A DNA stretch of 27,604 bases, taken from NCBI GenBank assembly GCA_038230275.1, contig JBBRNO010000086.1, positions 1 through 27,604 of the forward strand, read 5' to 3'. The notes beneath the pieces were generated by a model. The model did no database searches. It worked only from the letters and a program-made list of their open reading frames with translations, and was not told the DNA's origin. The stretch comes from JANXXV01 sp038230275 (GTDB taxonomy: Bacteria > Acidobacteriota > Terriglobia > Bryobacterales > Bryobacteraceae). The position numbers and the translations under genes were made by a program. Position 1 is the stretch's first letter. Each line of letters opens with the position of its first letter. Below are positions 7,363 to 15,003 of the stretch, piece after piece.

Positions 7363-7782
7363 CTAGCGCGGCGGGCTTCGGCGAGGTTTACCCGGAGGGG
7401 CTACAGCTGTATAAAGATATGCGTCGCTAAATCGAATATCGTGCGCCGGCCCCATTGCTGGACCTGTTCTCATACGACCGGGCCCCAAAGCCATTCGGCG
7501 CAACTCTTGGAAATCTGTACTACTTGGACTCAGCAAAGTGATTTCGTCCAATGAGAGTGGAATCTTATCCCGTTGAAAAATGTTTTGGATAACGGTGTAT
7601 GCGTGAATTGGCCCGAGGTGATCTATGATTGGCGACGCAATCACAAGCCTCCATTCCAAGGGATCCTGGAACTCATACCAAAAGGCTTCTGTGATTGGAA
7701 AGACGGGGCCAAGCTCGCTTAAAGCATACAGCAACGCGCGGCCGTGGTCGATGTACTCCTTTACCAATATTTTTTTATACAT
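7363..7782 (-). CDS. Unknown protein encoded with the HEPN protein, possible cognate partner
   Basis: A 139-residue protein starting at ATG 7782, with GGAG seven bases upstream. Its start lies 22 bp inside the end of the HEPN reading frame, so the two are tightly coupled. The central part, EFQDPLEWRLVIASPIIDHLGP, reads like a short beta strand/helix unit that I recall from hypothetical proteins encoded beside HEPN proteins, but I cannot give a domain name. The C-terminal tail is rich in Gly, Pro and Arg and ends PPGKPRRSPPR, which looks less well ordered. No nucleotidyltransferase motif (G[ST]x10DxD) is seen, so it is not a standard MNT antitoxin. By position it could neutralise or assist the HEPN protein; this is inference. 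Confidence 0.6.
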   Translation of the reverse strand: MYKKILVKEYIDHGRALLYALSELGPVFPITEAFWYEFQDPLEWRLVIASPIIDHLGPIHAYTVIQNIFQRDKIPLSLDEITLLSPSSTDFQELRRMALGPGRMRTGPAMGPAHDIRFSDAYLYTAVAPPGKPRRSPPR

Positions 7783-8181
7783 TGGAGCACTCCGTGATCG
7801 GGATCGCCGACTGCCTTAATGAAATCAGCAGCGCTTTTTGAGGCACGCCGTCCTTTCCTATCGTATCTGGTAATCTCTTTCCAGTCCTTGACCAGAGCCC
7901 AGTAAACTTGGAGAAGTGGATCGGAATTTATTTCCGCCAGTACCAGATCGGTCAACCCCCGCAAACTTCATGAGCTTCGCAAAGTCGTGGCCGTAGACGT
8001 CCTTCGTATCTTTGGGAGGAAAATCGTATCGCTTCGTTAGTTTTGAAATACATGCCTTCAGGGCGCACTCAACGGCGTATCCAGCGAGATAGTATGCAGC
8101 ATCAAAGCGACGATTCTCCAGCAGGATATGAGCGTCCTTTAGGCGGTCTTCGGCGAGTTGCTGGAAGTGATTTCGATTCAC
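7761..8181 (-). pseudogene. HEPN-domain protein with a single-base frameshift
   Basis: The first part (GTG 8181) is a clear HEPN-type helical bundle: LAEDRLKDAHILLENRRFDA, then AYYLAGYAVECALKACI, a block typical of HEPN proteins. After KLMKFAG the frame is lost at a run of five C on the plus strand (7956-7960). One base fewer there joins it to LTDLVLAEINSDP and a tail ending VLQCIKKYW, giving exactly 139 residues. HEPN proteins are often RNases in toxin-antitoxin or defence systems, but I do not see the R-x4-6-H catalytic motif in either half. GTG overlaps the stop of the RHH gene as GTGA. The frameshift is in a homopolymer, so a sequencing error is a real alternative. Confidence 0.75.
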
Positions 8182-8330
8182 CCCGCCGCATCCTTCGGCA
8201 CCGCCGGCCGCTCCGGATTGAGCTCCAATGCAGCTTCCAGCGGGAACTCGATCGCCTCTGATCGAGTGGCAAACATTTTCTTGAAGCGGTACTTGTCGAC
8301 TCGCTCCAGGAGCGCCGTGTCGATGTTCAT
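8178..8330 (-). CDS. Ribbon-helix-helix (CopG/MetJ-like) DNA-binding protein, antitoxin-like
   Basis: From ATG 8330 the protein is 50 residues: MNIDTALLERVDKYRFKK, then MFATRSEAIEFPLEAAL, a pattern typical of a single RHH domain. Codons upstream continue the family-like sequence ASKRETQVLH in the same frame without a standard start. An ACG codon at 8363-8361 sits where an ATG would give MASKRETQ, so the original start may have been lost. A proline (FPLEAAL) lies in the second helix, where I would expect leucine. A promoter and palindrome lie just upstream, suggesting autoregulation. The stop overlaps the HEPN start. The likely role is repressor and possible antitoxin of the operon. Confidence 0.65.
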   Translation of the reverse strand: MNIDTALLERVDKYRFKKMFATRSEAIEFPLEAALELNPERPAVPKDAAG

Positions 8331-8360
8331 ATGAAGAACCTGCGTTTCCCGCTTGGAGGC

Positions 8361-8398
8361 CGTGTATTCACAATACGCGGTAATTATTGTGTTGACAA
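8361..8398 (-). promoter_or_regulatory. Promoter of the RHH-HEPN operon with overlapping operator palindrome
   Basis: On the minus strand, -35 TTGTCA (8398-8393) and -10 TATTGT (8375-8370) are separated by 17 bp. The -10 is covered by an inverted repeat, CGTGTATT (8361-8368) and AATACGCG (8372-8379), with a 3-bp centre and 7 of 8 paired positions. A palindrome across the -10 is the usual arrangement for an autorepressed RHH antitoxin operon. Confidence 0.5.
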
Positions 8399-8449
8399 GA
8401 TACACGATGTAGCCACAGGATATATCGCTCACATCAAATACACAGTGTA
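8399..8449. promoter_or_regulatory. Further TACAC/GTGTA half-sites between the divergent island genes
   Basis: GATACAC (8399-8405) and AATACAC (8437-8443) repeat the half-site of the operator at 8361-8379. The second forms the palindrome TACAC-A-GTGTA at 8439-8449. A plus-strand TTGACA (8392-8397) overlaps the minus-strand -35, but I find no well-placed -10 for it. Confidence 0.35.
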
Positions 8450-8470
8450 CAAGACTACGGAGCCCACAAC

Positions 8471-8953
8471 ATGCCATCCAAACCCAAGCCAGCCGCCGTG
8501 CCGACGCCCAAGACCCTGACGCCCTAACAGATCCTCGCGACTCGTGCCGCCGAGTCGCAACCCAAACTGACAGTCATGCAGAACACGCTGGTCGAGTTCT
8601 GCGTAGATATCCTCCACAATTCCAAGGCTGCCGCCTATCGTGATGCACAGCGACCTAACTCGGGCCTGGTTCTAAGGCAATACCAGCTTCCACTTTTTTC
8701 GACTCAACTGGGGGACTTGGCTATTTGCCCACTCGAATTTCAGCGTACCGTTTTGCGAATTCGCTATCACCTGGAATTGTTTAACCAATCGATACCTTAC
8801 GTACAATCGCTCGCTGAGAAGACGTTCTCAGACCTAAGCGAAAACAATCGTCGGTCAGTAATCAGCAATGTTGAATCGGGATACCGTGAAATTGGTGAAC
8901 GCGCTGAGATTATCGCCAAAGCGATCGCGGTTTTACAGGCTCAGAAATTGTAG
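8471..8953 (+). pseudogene. Unknown helical protein with an in-frame stop near its start
   Basis: A frame opening at ATG 8471 reads MPSKPKPAAVPTPKTLTP, meets TAA at 8525-8527, and then continues in the same frame without interruption to 8953. If TAA replaced a GAA, the junction would read LTPEQILATRAAE, a natural helix start. This suggests one nonsense change in a gene of about 160 residues. The alternative is a shorter intact gene from ATG 8576 (125 residues), but no good ribosome site precedes it. The downstream sequence is helical and charged (for example SLAEKTFSDLSENNRRS), with no motif I recognise. It is transcribed divergently from the RHH operon within the island. Confidence 0.45.
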
Positions 8954-9036
8954 CCCTACTTACGCGAGACGTCCTGGAAGTGATCCGTAAGGGCACTTCC
9001 GGAAGATTGCAAGCCCAACAAAAAGGCGATTTGATC

Positions 9037-9113
<77 letters not shown>

Positions 9114-9132
9114 ATCTCTATCGATTCTAAAC

Positions 9133-9138
9133 TACAAT
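9133..9138 (+). promoter_or_regulatory. -10-like hexamer TACAAT six bases before the GNAT start
   Basis: TACAAT is followed by six bases and then GTG 9145, so transcription would begin at or next to the start codon. No ribosome site can fit, which supports a leaderless transcript. The -35 position would fall in the 5' end of the tRNA gene and shows no match. Confidence 0.45.
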
Positions 9139-9144
9139 CGCACA

Positions 9145-9945
9145 GTGGCTGCGATTCGTCTTCTCACTTCCGCCGACCTTCCCGCGCTGCTCCGCCTCAG
9201 CCGTTCCGCCTCCTGGAACCAGACCGCTGCCGACTGGGCGCGCGTCCTCGTTTTAGAACCGTCCGGTTGCTTCGGCATCGACCTCGAAGGAACGCTCGCC
9301 GCCACTGCGACGGTGGTTTGCTATCCACCGGATCTCGCGTGGCTCGGTATGGTGCTGACGCTTCCCGAATATCGCGGGCGTGGTTTGGCGCGCCGTTTGA
9401 TGGAACACGCCATCGCCTATGCCGGGCACCAAATTGTCCGTCTGGATGCCAGCGCCATGGGTAAGCCGCTCTACGATTCGCTCGGCTTCCTGGAAGAATG
9501 CGCCGTCGAACGCTGGCTCCGCGATCCTGCGCCTGCCACGGGTGCCAACGTTACGCAGCCGTTTGTCTATCCGGCTGCGCTGGACTCTGCCGTGTTCGGC
9601 GCGGACCGCTCCGTGCTCATCGGCCACCTTGCCGAACTGGAAGCCGCATCTCTTGGCGATTCTTCCTTCGCGCTTGGGCGTCCCGGTCTGAATGGCTGCT
9701 TCTTTGGGCCGTGCATCAGCACGACGCCAGCCGGCGCCCGGACGCTGCTGCGGTGGTTCCTGGCTCGCCATCCCGGTGAGCCGGTTTTCTGGGACCTGTT
9801 TCCGCATCATCAGGAAGCCGCGAAGTTGGCCGCCGAGTTCGGATTCCGCCCGGTTCGCCATCTTATCCGCATGTCGCTTCACGCGCCTGCCCCCGTACTG
9901 CCGGATGCCCGAATCTACGCCATCGGCGGCTTTGAGTACGGTTAG
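9145..9945 (+). CDS. GNAT family N-acetyltransferase with two GNAT-like halves
   Basis: A 266-residue protein. The N-terminal half (about 1-125) has the acetyl-CoA binding block LTLPEYRGRGLARRLMEHA with its RGRGLA pyrophosphate loop, followed by LYDSLGFLEE, the usual end of a GNAT fold. The C-terminal half (about 135-255) has a second, weaker GNAT-like pattern ending KLAAEFGFRPVRHLIRM, similar to YjdJ/YitI-type double GNATs. The substrate is unknown. The GTG start is supported by the protein beginning AAIRLLTSADLPALLRL, a standard GNAT first strand, and by the -10 directly before it. It lies back-to-back with tRNA-Arg. Confidence 0.85.
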   Translation: MAAIRLLTSADLPALLRLSRSASWNQTAADWARVLVLEPSGCFGIDLEGTLAATATVVCYPPDLAWLGMVLTLPEYRGRGLARRLMEHAIAYAGHQIVRLDASAMGKPLYDSLGFLEECAVERWLRDPAPATGANVTQPFVYPAALDSAVFGADRSVLIGHLAELEAASLGDSSFALGRPGLNGCFFGPCISTTPAGARTLLRWFLARHPGEPVFWDLFPHHQEAAKLAAEFGFRPVRHLIRMSLHAPAPVLPDARIYAIGGFEYG

Positions 9946-9977
9946 CCGCGGCGCCGCTGTTACACTGAAAATGTCCC

Positions 9978-10328
9978 GTGAAAATCCTTGTTGCCTGCCT
10001 GCTCGCCGCTTGCACAATTGCGTGCACTACCAAAGACCTGCCGGTGAAGGTCATCGTGGGGGCAACTCTGCTTGACCCGCCCACGCCGTTCTCCGTCATC
10101 GTCATCAAGGACGGAAAGATCATCGATATCGGACCGCAGCAAACCGTTCCGGTGCCCACCTCCTCTGAGAAGACGAACGGCACCGGAAAATACGTGATCC
10201 CCTTGGCGAGTGGCGCGAAATTACAAATAGGCGCCGATGCGGATCTGCTGCTTGTCACCGATCCCAAGAATCCCTCTACCGCCGAACGAACCATGCGCGG
10301 CGGGAAATGGATCACCGGCACACCATGA
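9978..10328 (+). CDS. Small putative lipoprotein: amidohydrolase composite domain without the catalytic barrel
   Basis: A 116-residue protein with a short signal and a lipobox-like LLAAC (Cys12) or TIAC (Cys16). Residues 24-75 (VKVIVGATLLDPP to GKYVIP) match the N-terminal beta part of metal-dependent amidohydrolases, including the VIKDGKIIDIG strand. Residues 80-112 (IGADADLLLVTDPKNP to MRGGKW) match the C-terminal strands that complete the same small domain. The whole TIM barrel that normally lies between, with the HxH metal site, is absent, so hydrolase activity is not expected. GTG 9978 lies 11 bases after TACACT. It may be an internal-deletion product or a repurposed small domain. The methyltransferase gene follows after 10 bp. 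Confidence 0.6.
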   Translation: MKILVACLLAACTIACTTKDLPVKVIVGATLLDPPTPFSVIVIKDGKIIDIGPQQTVPVPTSSEKTNGTGKYVIPLASGAKLQIGADADLLLVTDPKNPSTAERTMRGGKWITGTP

Positions 10329-10338
10329 GGCAGACCTG

Positions 10339-11736
10339 ATGCAGCCCTCACAGGCATTCTCCGTCAAACGCGCGCAGGTGGAATTTCACAATTTCGCGTC
10401 GCTCGGTGAGCCCGAACGGGCCATCGCCAGCTACGCAGAAGAAAATGTACGCCGCGGCGCGGTGATCCGAAATCATCTGGAATTCATCGGTCCTATGTCG
10501 CCGTTTCTGGAGATCGGTTCCAACGTCGGCCACACCAGCTACATGCTTGCCAATGAGTTCGGTGCGGACGGTTTCGCTCTTGATATTTCCGCCGATGCGC
10601 TCCGTTACGGCGTAGCGCTGCAAGACCGCTGGGGACTGGCGCGCGCACCCATCCGCGTGGCCGGCGACGCCGCCAACCTGCCCTTTCAGGATGGTTCGCT
10701 GCGCTTCGTCCTCGCTTTCCAAATGCTCAGCCAGTTCATGAATATGGAGAGTGTGTTTCTGGAAGTGAAGCGCGTTCTTGCGCCCGGTGGAATTTTTCTG
10801 TTCGCGGAAGAACCGCTGAAGCGCCAGGTCTCGCTGCGGCTTTATCGCTGTCCCTATTACGACACCATGAAGCCTTGGGAGAGGAAGCTATACGATTGGG
10901 GGCTGCTGGGCTATCTGGTCCAGGATGTAATCGGCGCGCATCAGGAAGAAAGTTTCGGCATTCGCCAGAACCACACCATGGGGCTGAAAGACTGGCACGC
11001 CCTGATTTCGAAACATTTTGTAGCGCAGGAATATGAAATCTTTGTGCCGGAGCGGGGCTGGGGTGAGCGAATGGTCACCCGGTCCACTTCGCAATGGCGT
11101 GCCGCGCGGCTGCTGGGCGGTACACTCGCCGCTGTATGCCGAAAGGCTGGCGAAGCGCCTGCCACCAACGCTTCGCTAGAACATTTCGAGCGCTTTCTGC
11201 GCTGCCCGGATTGCCACGCCGCGCTGAAGCGGGCCGCCCTGGAAACGCTGGTTTGCGAAAAGTGCACCTACTCAGCTCCGAATGAAGGCACGGTCTATAA
11301 TCTGCTGCCGTCGGTCGAACGCAAGGAACTCTACCCTGGCGACCGCGAAGACGTGATCGATTTCTGCCTCCCCAGCCATGATGCGCGCCTGCTGGAAGGC
11401 TGGTATGACCTGGAAGGCGTATTCGGGAACAAGTATCGCTGGATCGGCGCTCGTGCTTCCGCGATCCTCAAGCGCGTGAAGCCGGGCCCGCAGCGCCTGC
11501 GCATTCGCGGCCACGCGCACGAAGGCAGGCCCGTCACGCTGGATGTGTCGGCAAACGGGAAGAATGTCGGACACTGGCCGCTGGACCGGTCCGGACTTTT
11601 CATTCTGGAAGCTGATCTTCCCGATGCCGCCGAATACAGGGTGGAAATCACCGGCAGCCCCGTTTGGAGCGTCCCCACCGATGACCGTGTTTTCTCCGTT
11701 AACCTCAGTATGCTGCGCCTGGTTGGGCAAGAATAA
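10339..11736 (+). CDS. SAM-dependent methyltransferase with zinc-ribbon and C-terminal beta domain
   Basis: A 465-residue, three-part protein from ATG 10339, which has GAGG eight bases upstream; the in-frame ATG at 10237 only adds a low-quality extension overlapping the previous gene. Residues about 50-170 are a type-11 methyltransferase: LEIGSNVGHTSY (motif I), ALDIS, and GDAANLPFQDGSLRFVLA. Residues 289-309 form a Cys4 ribbon (CPDC, 13-residue gap, CEKC), similar to Trm112-like domains. Residues about 355-465 form a beta-rich region (LRIRGHAHEGRPVTLDVSANG) that resembles sugar-associated jelly-roll domains. The combination suggests a small-molecule or glycan methyltransferase. The substrate is not readable. 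Confidence 0.8.
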   Translation: MQPSQAFSVKRAQVEFHNFASLGEPERAIASYAEENVRRGAVIRNHLEFIGPMSPFLEIGSNVGHTSYMLANEFGADGFALDISADALRYGVALQDRWGLARAPIRVAGDAANLPFQDGSLRFVLAFQMLSQFMNMESVFLEVKRVLAPGGIFLFAEEPLKRQVSLRLYRCPYYDTMKPWERKLYDWGLLGYLVQDVIGAHQEESFGIRQNHTMGLKDWHALISKHFVAQEYEIFVPERGWGERMVTRSTSQWRAARLLGGTLAAVCRKAGEAPATNASLEHFERFLRCPDCHAALKRAALETLVCEKCTYSAPNEGTVYNLLPSVERKELYPGDREDVIDFCLPSHDARLLEGWYDLEGVFGNKYRWIGARASAILKRVKPGPQRLRIRGHAHEGRPVTLDVSANGKNVGHWPLDRSGLFILEADLPDAAEYRVEITGSPVWSVPTDDRVFSVNLSMLRLVGQE

Positions 11737-11769
11737 GCGGCGAAAGTAACCTTCGAGGCATCCACCACG

Positions 11770-11775
11770 CATAAT
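11770..11775 (+). promoter_or_regulatory. Possible -10 (CATAAT) for the RND efflux operon
   Basis: CATAAT, five of six consensus bases, lies 36 bp before the permease start in a 75-bp gap. No clear -35 accompanies it. Confidence 0.25.
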
Positions 11776-11811
11776 AGTAGTAGCCCCGCCCTGTCCGCCA
11801 AGTAATAGCCT

Positions 11812-14800
11812 ATGTGGATTGTACGACTAGCTCTGCGGAGCACTTATACGTTTGTCGTGATGGCTCTGCTCATCACCATCCTGGGGATTATTGCGATCAA
11901 TCGAATGCCGACCGATATTTTTCCGGAAATCAATATTCCGGTGGTCAGCGCGATTTTTTCCTATACCGGGATTTCCGCGGAAGAGATGGAGAAGCGGATC
12001 TCTACCATCGCTGAGCGCGCCTACACCACCACCGTTAACGACATTGAGCACATCGAATCGCAGTCGTTGGCCGGCGTTTCCGTAATCAAGGTGTTTTTCC
12101 ATCCGAACGCGCGTGTGGAAGCGGGCGTGGCGCAAATCACAGCCACCTCGCAGACCACGCTTCGCATCATGCCGCCGAACATGTTTTCGCCGTTCATCGT
12201 GCGCTACAACGCATCCAGTATCCCCATCCTTCAGTTGGCTGTCAGCGGGAAGGGGCTGTCTGAGCAGCAGATGTACGATTACGGCACAAACTTCATTCGG
12301 ACGCAGCTGGCTACCGTGCAGGGCGCGTCCGTGTTGCTGCCCATGGGTGGCAAGCCCCGGCAGATCATGGTCGATCTGGACCCGAAAGCGCTGTTCGCGA
12401 AAGGGATTTCCCCAACCGACGTAAGCAACACGCTCAATGCCCAGAATCTGATCCTGCCCGCAGGTAGCGCGAAGATGGGCGACCGCGAGTATTTCGTCCG
12501 GTTGAATAGCAGTCCGCAGGCGGTGGATGCCATCAACGATATGCCGATTCGCGAAGTGGGCGGCGCCACCGTTTATATTCGGGATGTCGCGCAGGTTCAC
12601 GATGGCGCCGCGGTGCAGACCAACATCGTCCGGCAGGATGGGCGCCGCTCTACCGTGTTATCCGTGCTGAAGAGCGGCGGCTCTACGCTGGATATTGTGA
12701 AGCGGGTGAAGGAAGCACTGCCGCGCATCATGACCACGCTGCCGCCGCAGATGACGGCCAAGCCGTTGTTCGATCAGTCGCTGTTCGTGCGCGCGGCGAT
12801 CGACGGCGTTGTGCGCGAAGCAGTGATCTCGGCGGTTCTTACCGGGCTGATGATCCTTTTGTTCCTGGGAAGCTGGCGCAGCACGCTGATCGTTTGCATT
12901 TCCATTCCACTCTCCATCCTGACGTCGCTGATCGTTCTCTACCTTCTGGACCAGACCATCAACGTGATGACCCTGGGCGGGCTGGCGCTCGCCGTGGGAA
13001 TCCTGGTGGACGATGCCACCGTGGAAATTGAGAACATCCACCGCAATTTGGGCCAGCAGAAATCGCTGATCCGCGCCATTCTCGACGGCGCGCAGCAGAT
13101 CGCCGTTCCGGCCTTTGTCTCAACGCTCGCCATTTGCATTGTGTTCGTGCCGGTAGTGCTTCTCACCGGCGCAGCCAAATATCTGTTTACTCCTCTGGCC
13201 ATGGCTGTGGTTTTCGCCATGCTTGCGTCCTATTTGCTGTCGCGAACGCTAATTCCCACCATGGTGAAGTATCTGCTTCCGGCGGAAATAGAAGTGTACA
13301 GTCAGGATGAGCACGGCCACGAAGCGGGCGGAACCGGATTCATCTGGAATGTGCATCACGGCTTCAACCGCGGCTTCGAAAAGTTCCGCCAGAGCTATTC
13401 GTCGGCACTTGACTGGTCGCTGCACCACCGCATCACGGTCATTTTTCTGTTCGGCGTGTTCGCGGTTGGATCCGCATTCATGGCTTCCAGCCTGGGCCAG
13501 GACTTCTTCCCGCTGGTGGATGCCGGTCAGATCCGGTTGCACGTCCGGGGGCCTGCAGGTATGCGTGTGGAATCAACGGAACAGTTGTTTGCGCGGGTGG
13601 AAAATCGCATCCGCCAGATCATCCCGCCCGAACAGATGAACACCGTTTTGGACAATATAGGCATACCGGCGGTTCCCATCAGCCTTGCCTATTCCGATTC
13701 GGCCACCATCGGGCCATTTGATGGGGAGATTCTCGTTTCGTTGAATGAGAATCGCAAACGCGGCAACACCTGGGATTATGTGCGTGAGATGCGCATTGTA
13801 CTGCCGCGTGAATTTCCCGAAGCTACGTTCTTCTTCCAGCCCGCCGACATTGTCAGCCAGATCCTGAATTTCGGATTGCCCGCGCCCATTGACATCAAGG
13901 TGATCGGCCGCAATGCCGCCGGAAACTTTCAGGTGGCCCGCGAGATTGAGCGTCGTGTGTCGCGAATTCCGGGCGCTGTTGACGTGCATATCCATCAGGT
14001 ATTGAACTCCCCGGAGTTGCGCGTAACGGTGGACCGCACGCGGGCCGATCAATTGGGCCTGACGCAGCGCGACGTAGCTGGCAGTGTGCTCACGTCGCTC
14101 AGTTCCAGCAGCCAGGTTTCCCCGAATTATTGGCTGAATCCGGCCAACGGCGTCAGCTATATTGTCGCCGTGCAAACGCCACAACATTTGATTGATAGCA
14201 TCGATGCTTTGCAAAGCACGCCGATCACGCCCGCCGGTACCAGGGCGCCGCAGATTCTTAGCAACGTGGCCAGCATCTCGCGCGGAGAAACCATGGCGGT
14301 GGTCAATCATTGGAACGTGCAGCCCGTTTTCGATATTTACGCCAACGTGCAGGATCGCGATCTAGGAAGCGTGGCCACCCAAATCGACCAGATTGTGGAA
14401 GATGCTCGGAAGAAACTTCCGCGCGGCACCTTGATCGACGTCCGCGGCCAGGTGCAGACCATGCGCTCGTCGTTCCTTGGCTTGGCCACTGGTCTGGTGC
14501 TGGCAGTCGCGCTGGTCTATTTCCTGATGGTAGTGAATTTTCAATCGTGGCTGGACCCGTTCATCATTCTGATGGCTCTGCCGGGTGCATTCTCGGGCAT
14601 TGTCTGGATGCTCTATGTTACGCAAACTACGATCAATGTCCCCAGCCTGATGGGCGCCATCATGAGCATCGGTGTGGCCACGGCGAATAGCATTCTGCTG
14701 GTTACCTTTGCCAACGATAAGCGCGAGGAAGGGAAGTCCGCCATGGGAGCCGCGCAGGAGGCTGGTTTCACGCGGCTGCGGCCCGTTTTGATGACCGCTA

Positions 14801-15003
14801 TGGCCATGGTGATTGGAATGCTGCCCATGTCGTTGGGGCTTGGGGAAGGCGGCGAGCAGAACGCTCCGCTGGGCCGCGCTGTGATTGGAGGGTTGGCCAT
14901 GGCTACCGTAGCCACGCTGTTTTTGGTACCCGTAATTTATAGCCTGATGCGAACAAAAACACTTCATACGAACAAAGACGATGATTGGGAGCTACTGCAA
15001 TGA
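11812..15003 (+). CDS. RND efflux transporter permease subunit (AcrB/MdtB-like)
   Basis: A 1063-residue inner-membrane pump with the usual RND plan: TM1 near 9-29, a large periplasmic loop, TM2-6 near 330-490, a second large loop, and TM7-12 from about 535 and 870-1045. TM4 keeps the proton-relay aspartate pair Asp400-Asp401 (GILVDDATVEIEN). In TM10 the position of AcrB Lys940 appears to be Asn968 (VTFANDK). Asn there, next to the acid pair, suggests a variant relay, as in other RND subgroups. The permease gene precedes the adaptor, the reverse of the acrAB order, and the two overlap by 4 bp. Substrates are probably hydrophobic small molecules; metal-pump (CusA-type) methionine motifs are not evident. 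Confidence 0.93.
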   Translation: MWIVRLALRSTYTFVVMALLITILGIIAINRMPTDIFPEINIPVVSAIFSYTGISAEEMEKRISTIAERAYTTTVNDIEHIESQSLAGVSVIKVFFHPNARVEAGVAQITATSQTTLRIMPPNMFSPFIVRYNASSIPILQLAVSGKGLSEQQMYDYGTNFIRTQLATVQGASVLLPMGGKPRQIMVDLDPKALFAKGISPTDVSNTLNAQNLILPAGSAKMGDREYFVRLNSSPQAVDAINDMPIREVGGATVYIRDVAQVHDGAAVQTNIVRQDGRRSTVLSVLKSGGSTLDIVKRVKEALPRIMTTLPPQMTAKPLFDQSLFVRAAIDGVVREAVISAVLTGLMILLFLGSWRSTLIVCISIPLSILTSLIVLYLLDQTINVMTLGGLALAVGILVDDATVEIENIHRNLGQQKSLIRAILDGAQQIAVPAFVSTLAICIVFVPVVLLTGAAKYLFTPLAMAVVFAMLASYLLSRTLIPTMVKYLLPAEIEVYSQDEHGHEAGGTGFIWNVHHGFNRGFEKFRQSYSSALDWSLHHRITVIFLFGVFAVGSAFMASSLGQDFFPLVDAGQIRLHVRGPAGMRVESTEQLFARVENRIRQIIPPEQMNTVLDNIGIPAVPISLAYSDSATIGPFDGEILVSLNENRKRGNTWDYVREMRIVLPREFPEATFFFQPADIVSQILNFGLPAPIDIKVIGRNAAGNFQVAREIERRVSRIPGAVDVHIHQVLNSPELRVTVDRTRADQLGLTQRDVAGSVLTSLSSSSQVSPNYWLNPANGVSYIVAVQTPQHLIDSIDALQSTPITPAGTRAPQILSNVASISRGETMAVVNHWNVQPVFDIYANVQDRDLGSVATQIDQIVEDARKKLPRGTLIDVRGQVQTMRSSFLGLATGLVLAVALVYFLMVVNFQSWLDPFIILMALPGAFSGIVWMLYVTQTTINVPSLMGAIMSIGVATANSILLVTFANDKREEGKSAMGAAQEAGFTRLRPVLMTAMAMVIGMLPMSLGLGEGGEQNAPLGRAVIGGLAMATVATLFLVPVIYSLMRTKTLHTNKDDDWELLQ

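Noticed and set aside
7363..7782. MNT-type nucleotidyltransferase antitoxin
   Set aside because: The expected G[ST]x10DxD motif is absent, so the standard HEPN/MNT label does not fit.
8976..9000. Hairpin GGAAGTG/CACTTCC after the island's plus-strand gene
   Set aside because: The 7-bp stem with an 11-base loop has no T run, so it is too weak to call as a terminator.
10237..10338. An extended start for the methyltransferase
   Set aside because: The extra 34 residues overlap the preceding gene in another frame and have no family resemblance, while ATG 10339 has a suitably placed GAGG.
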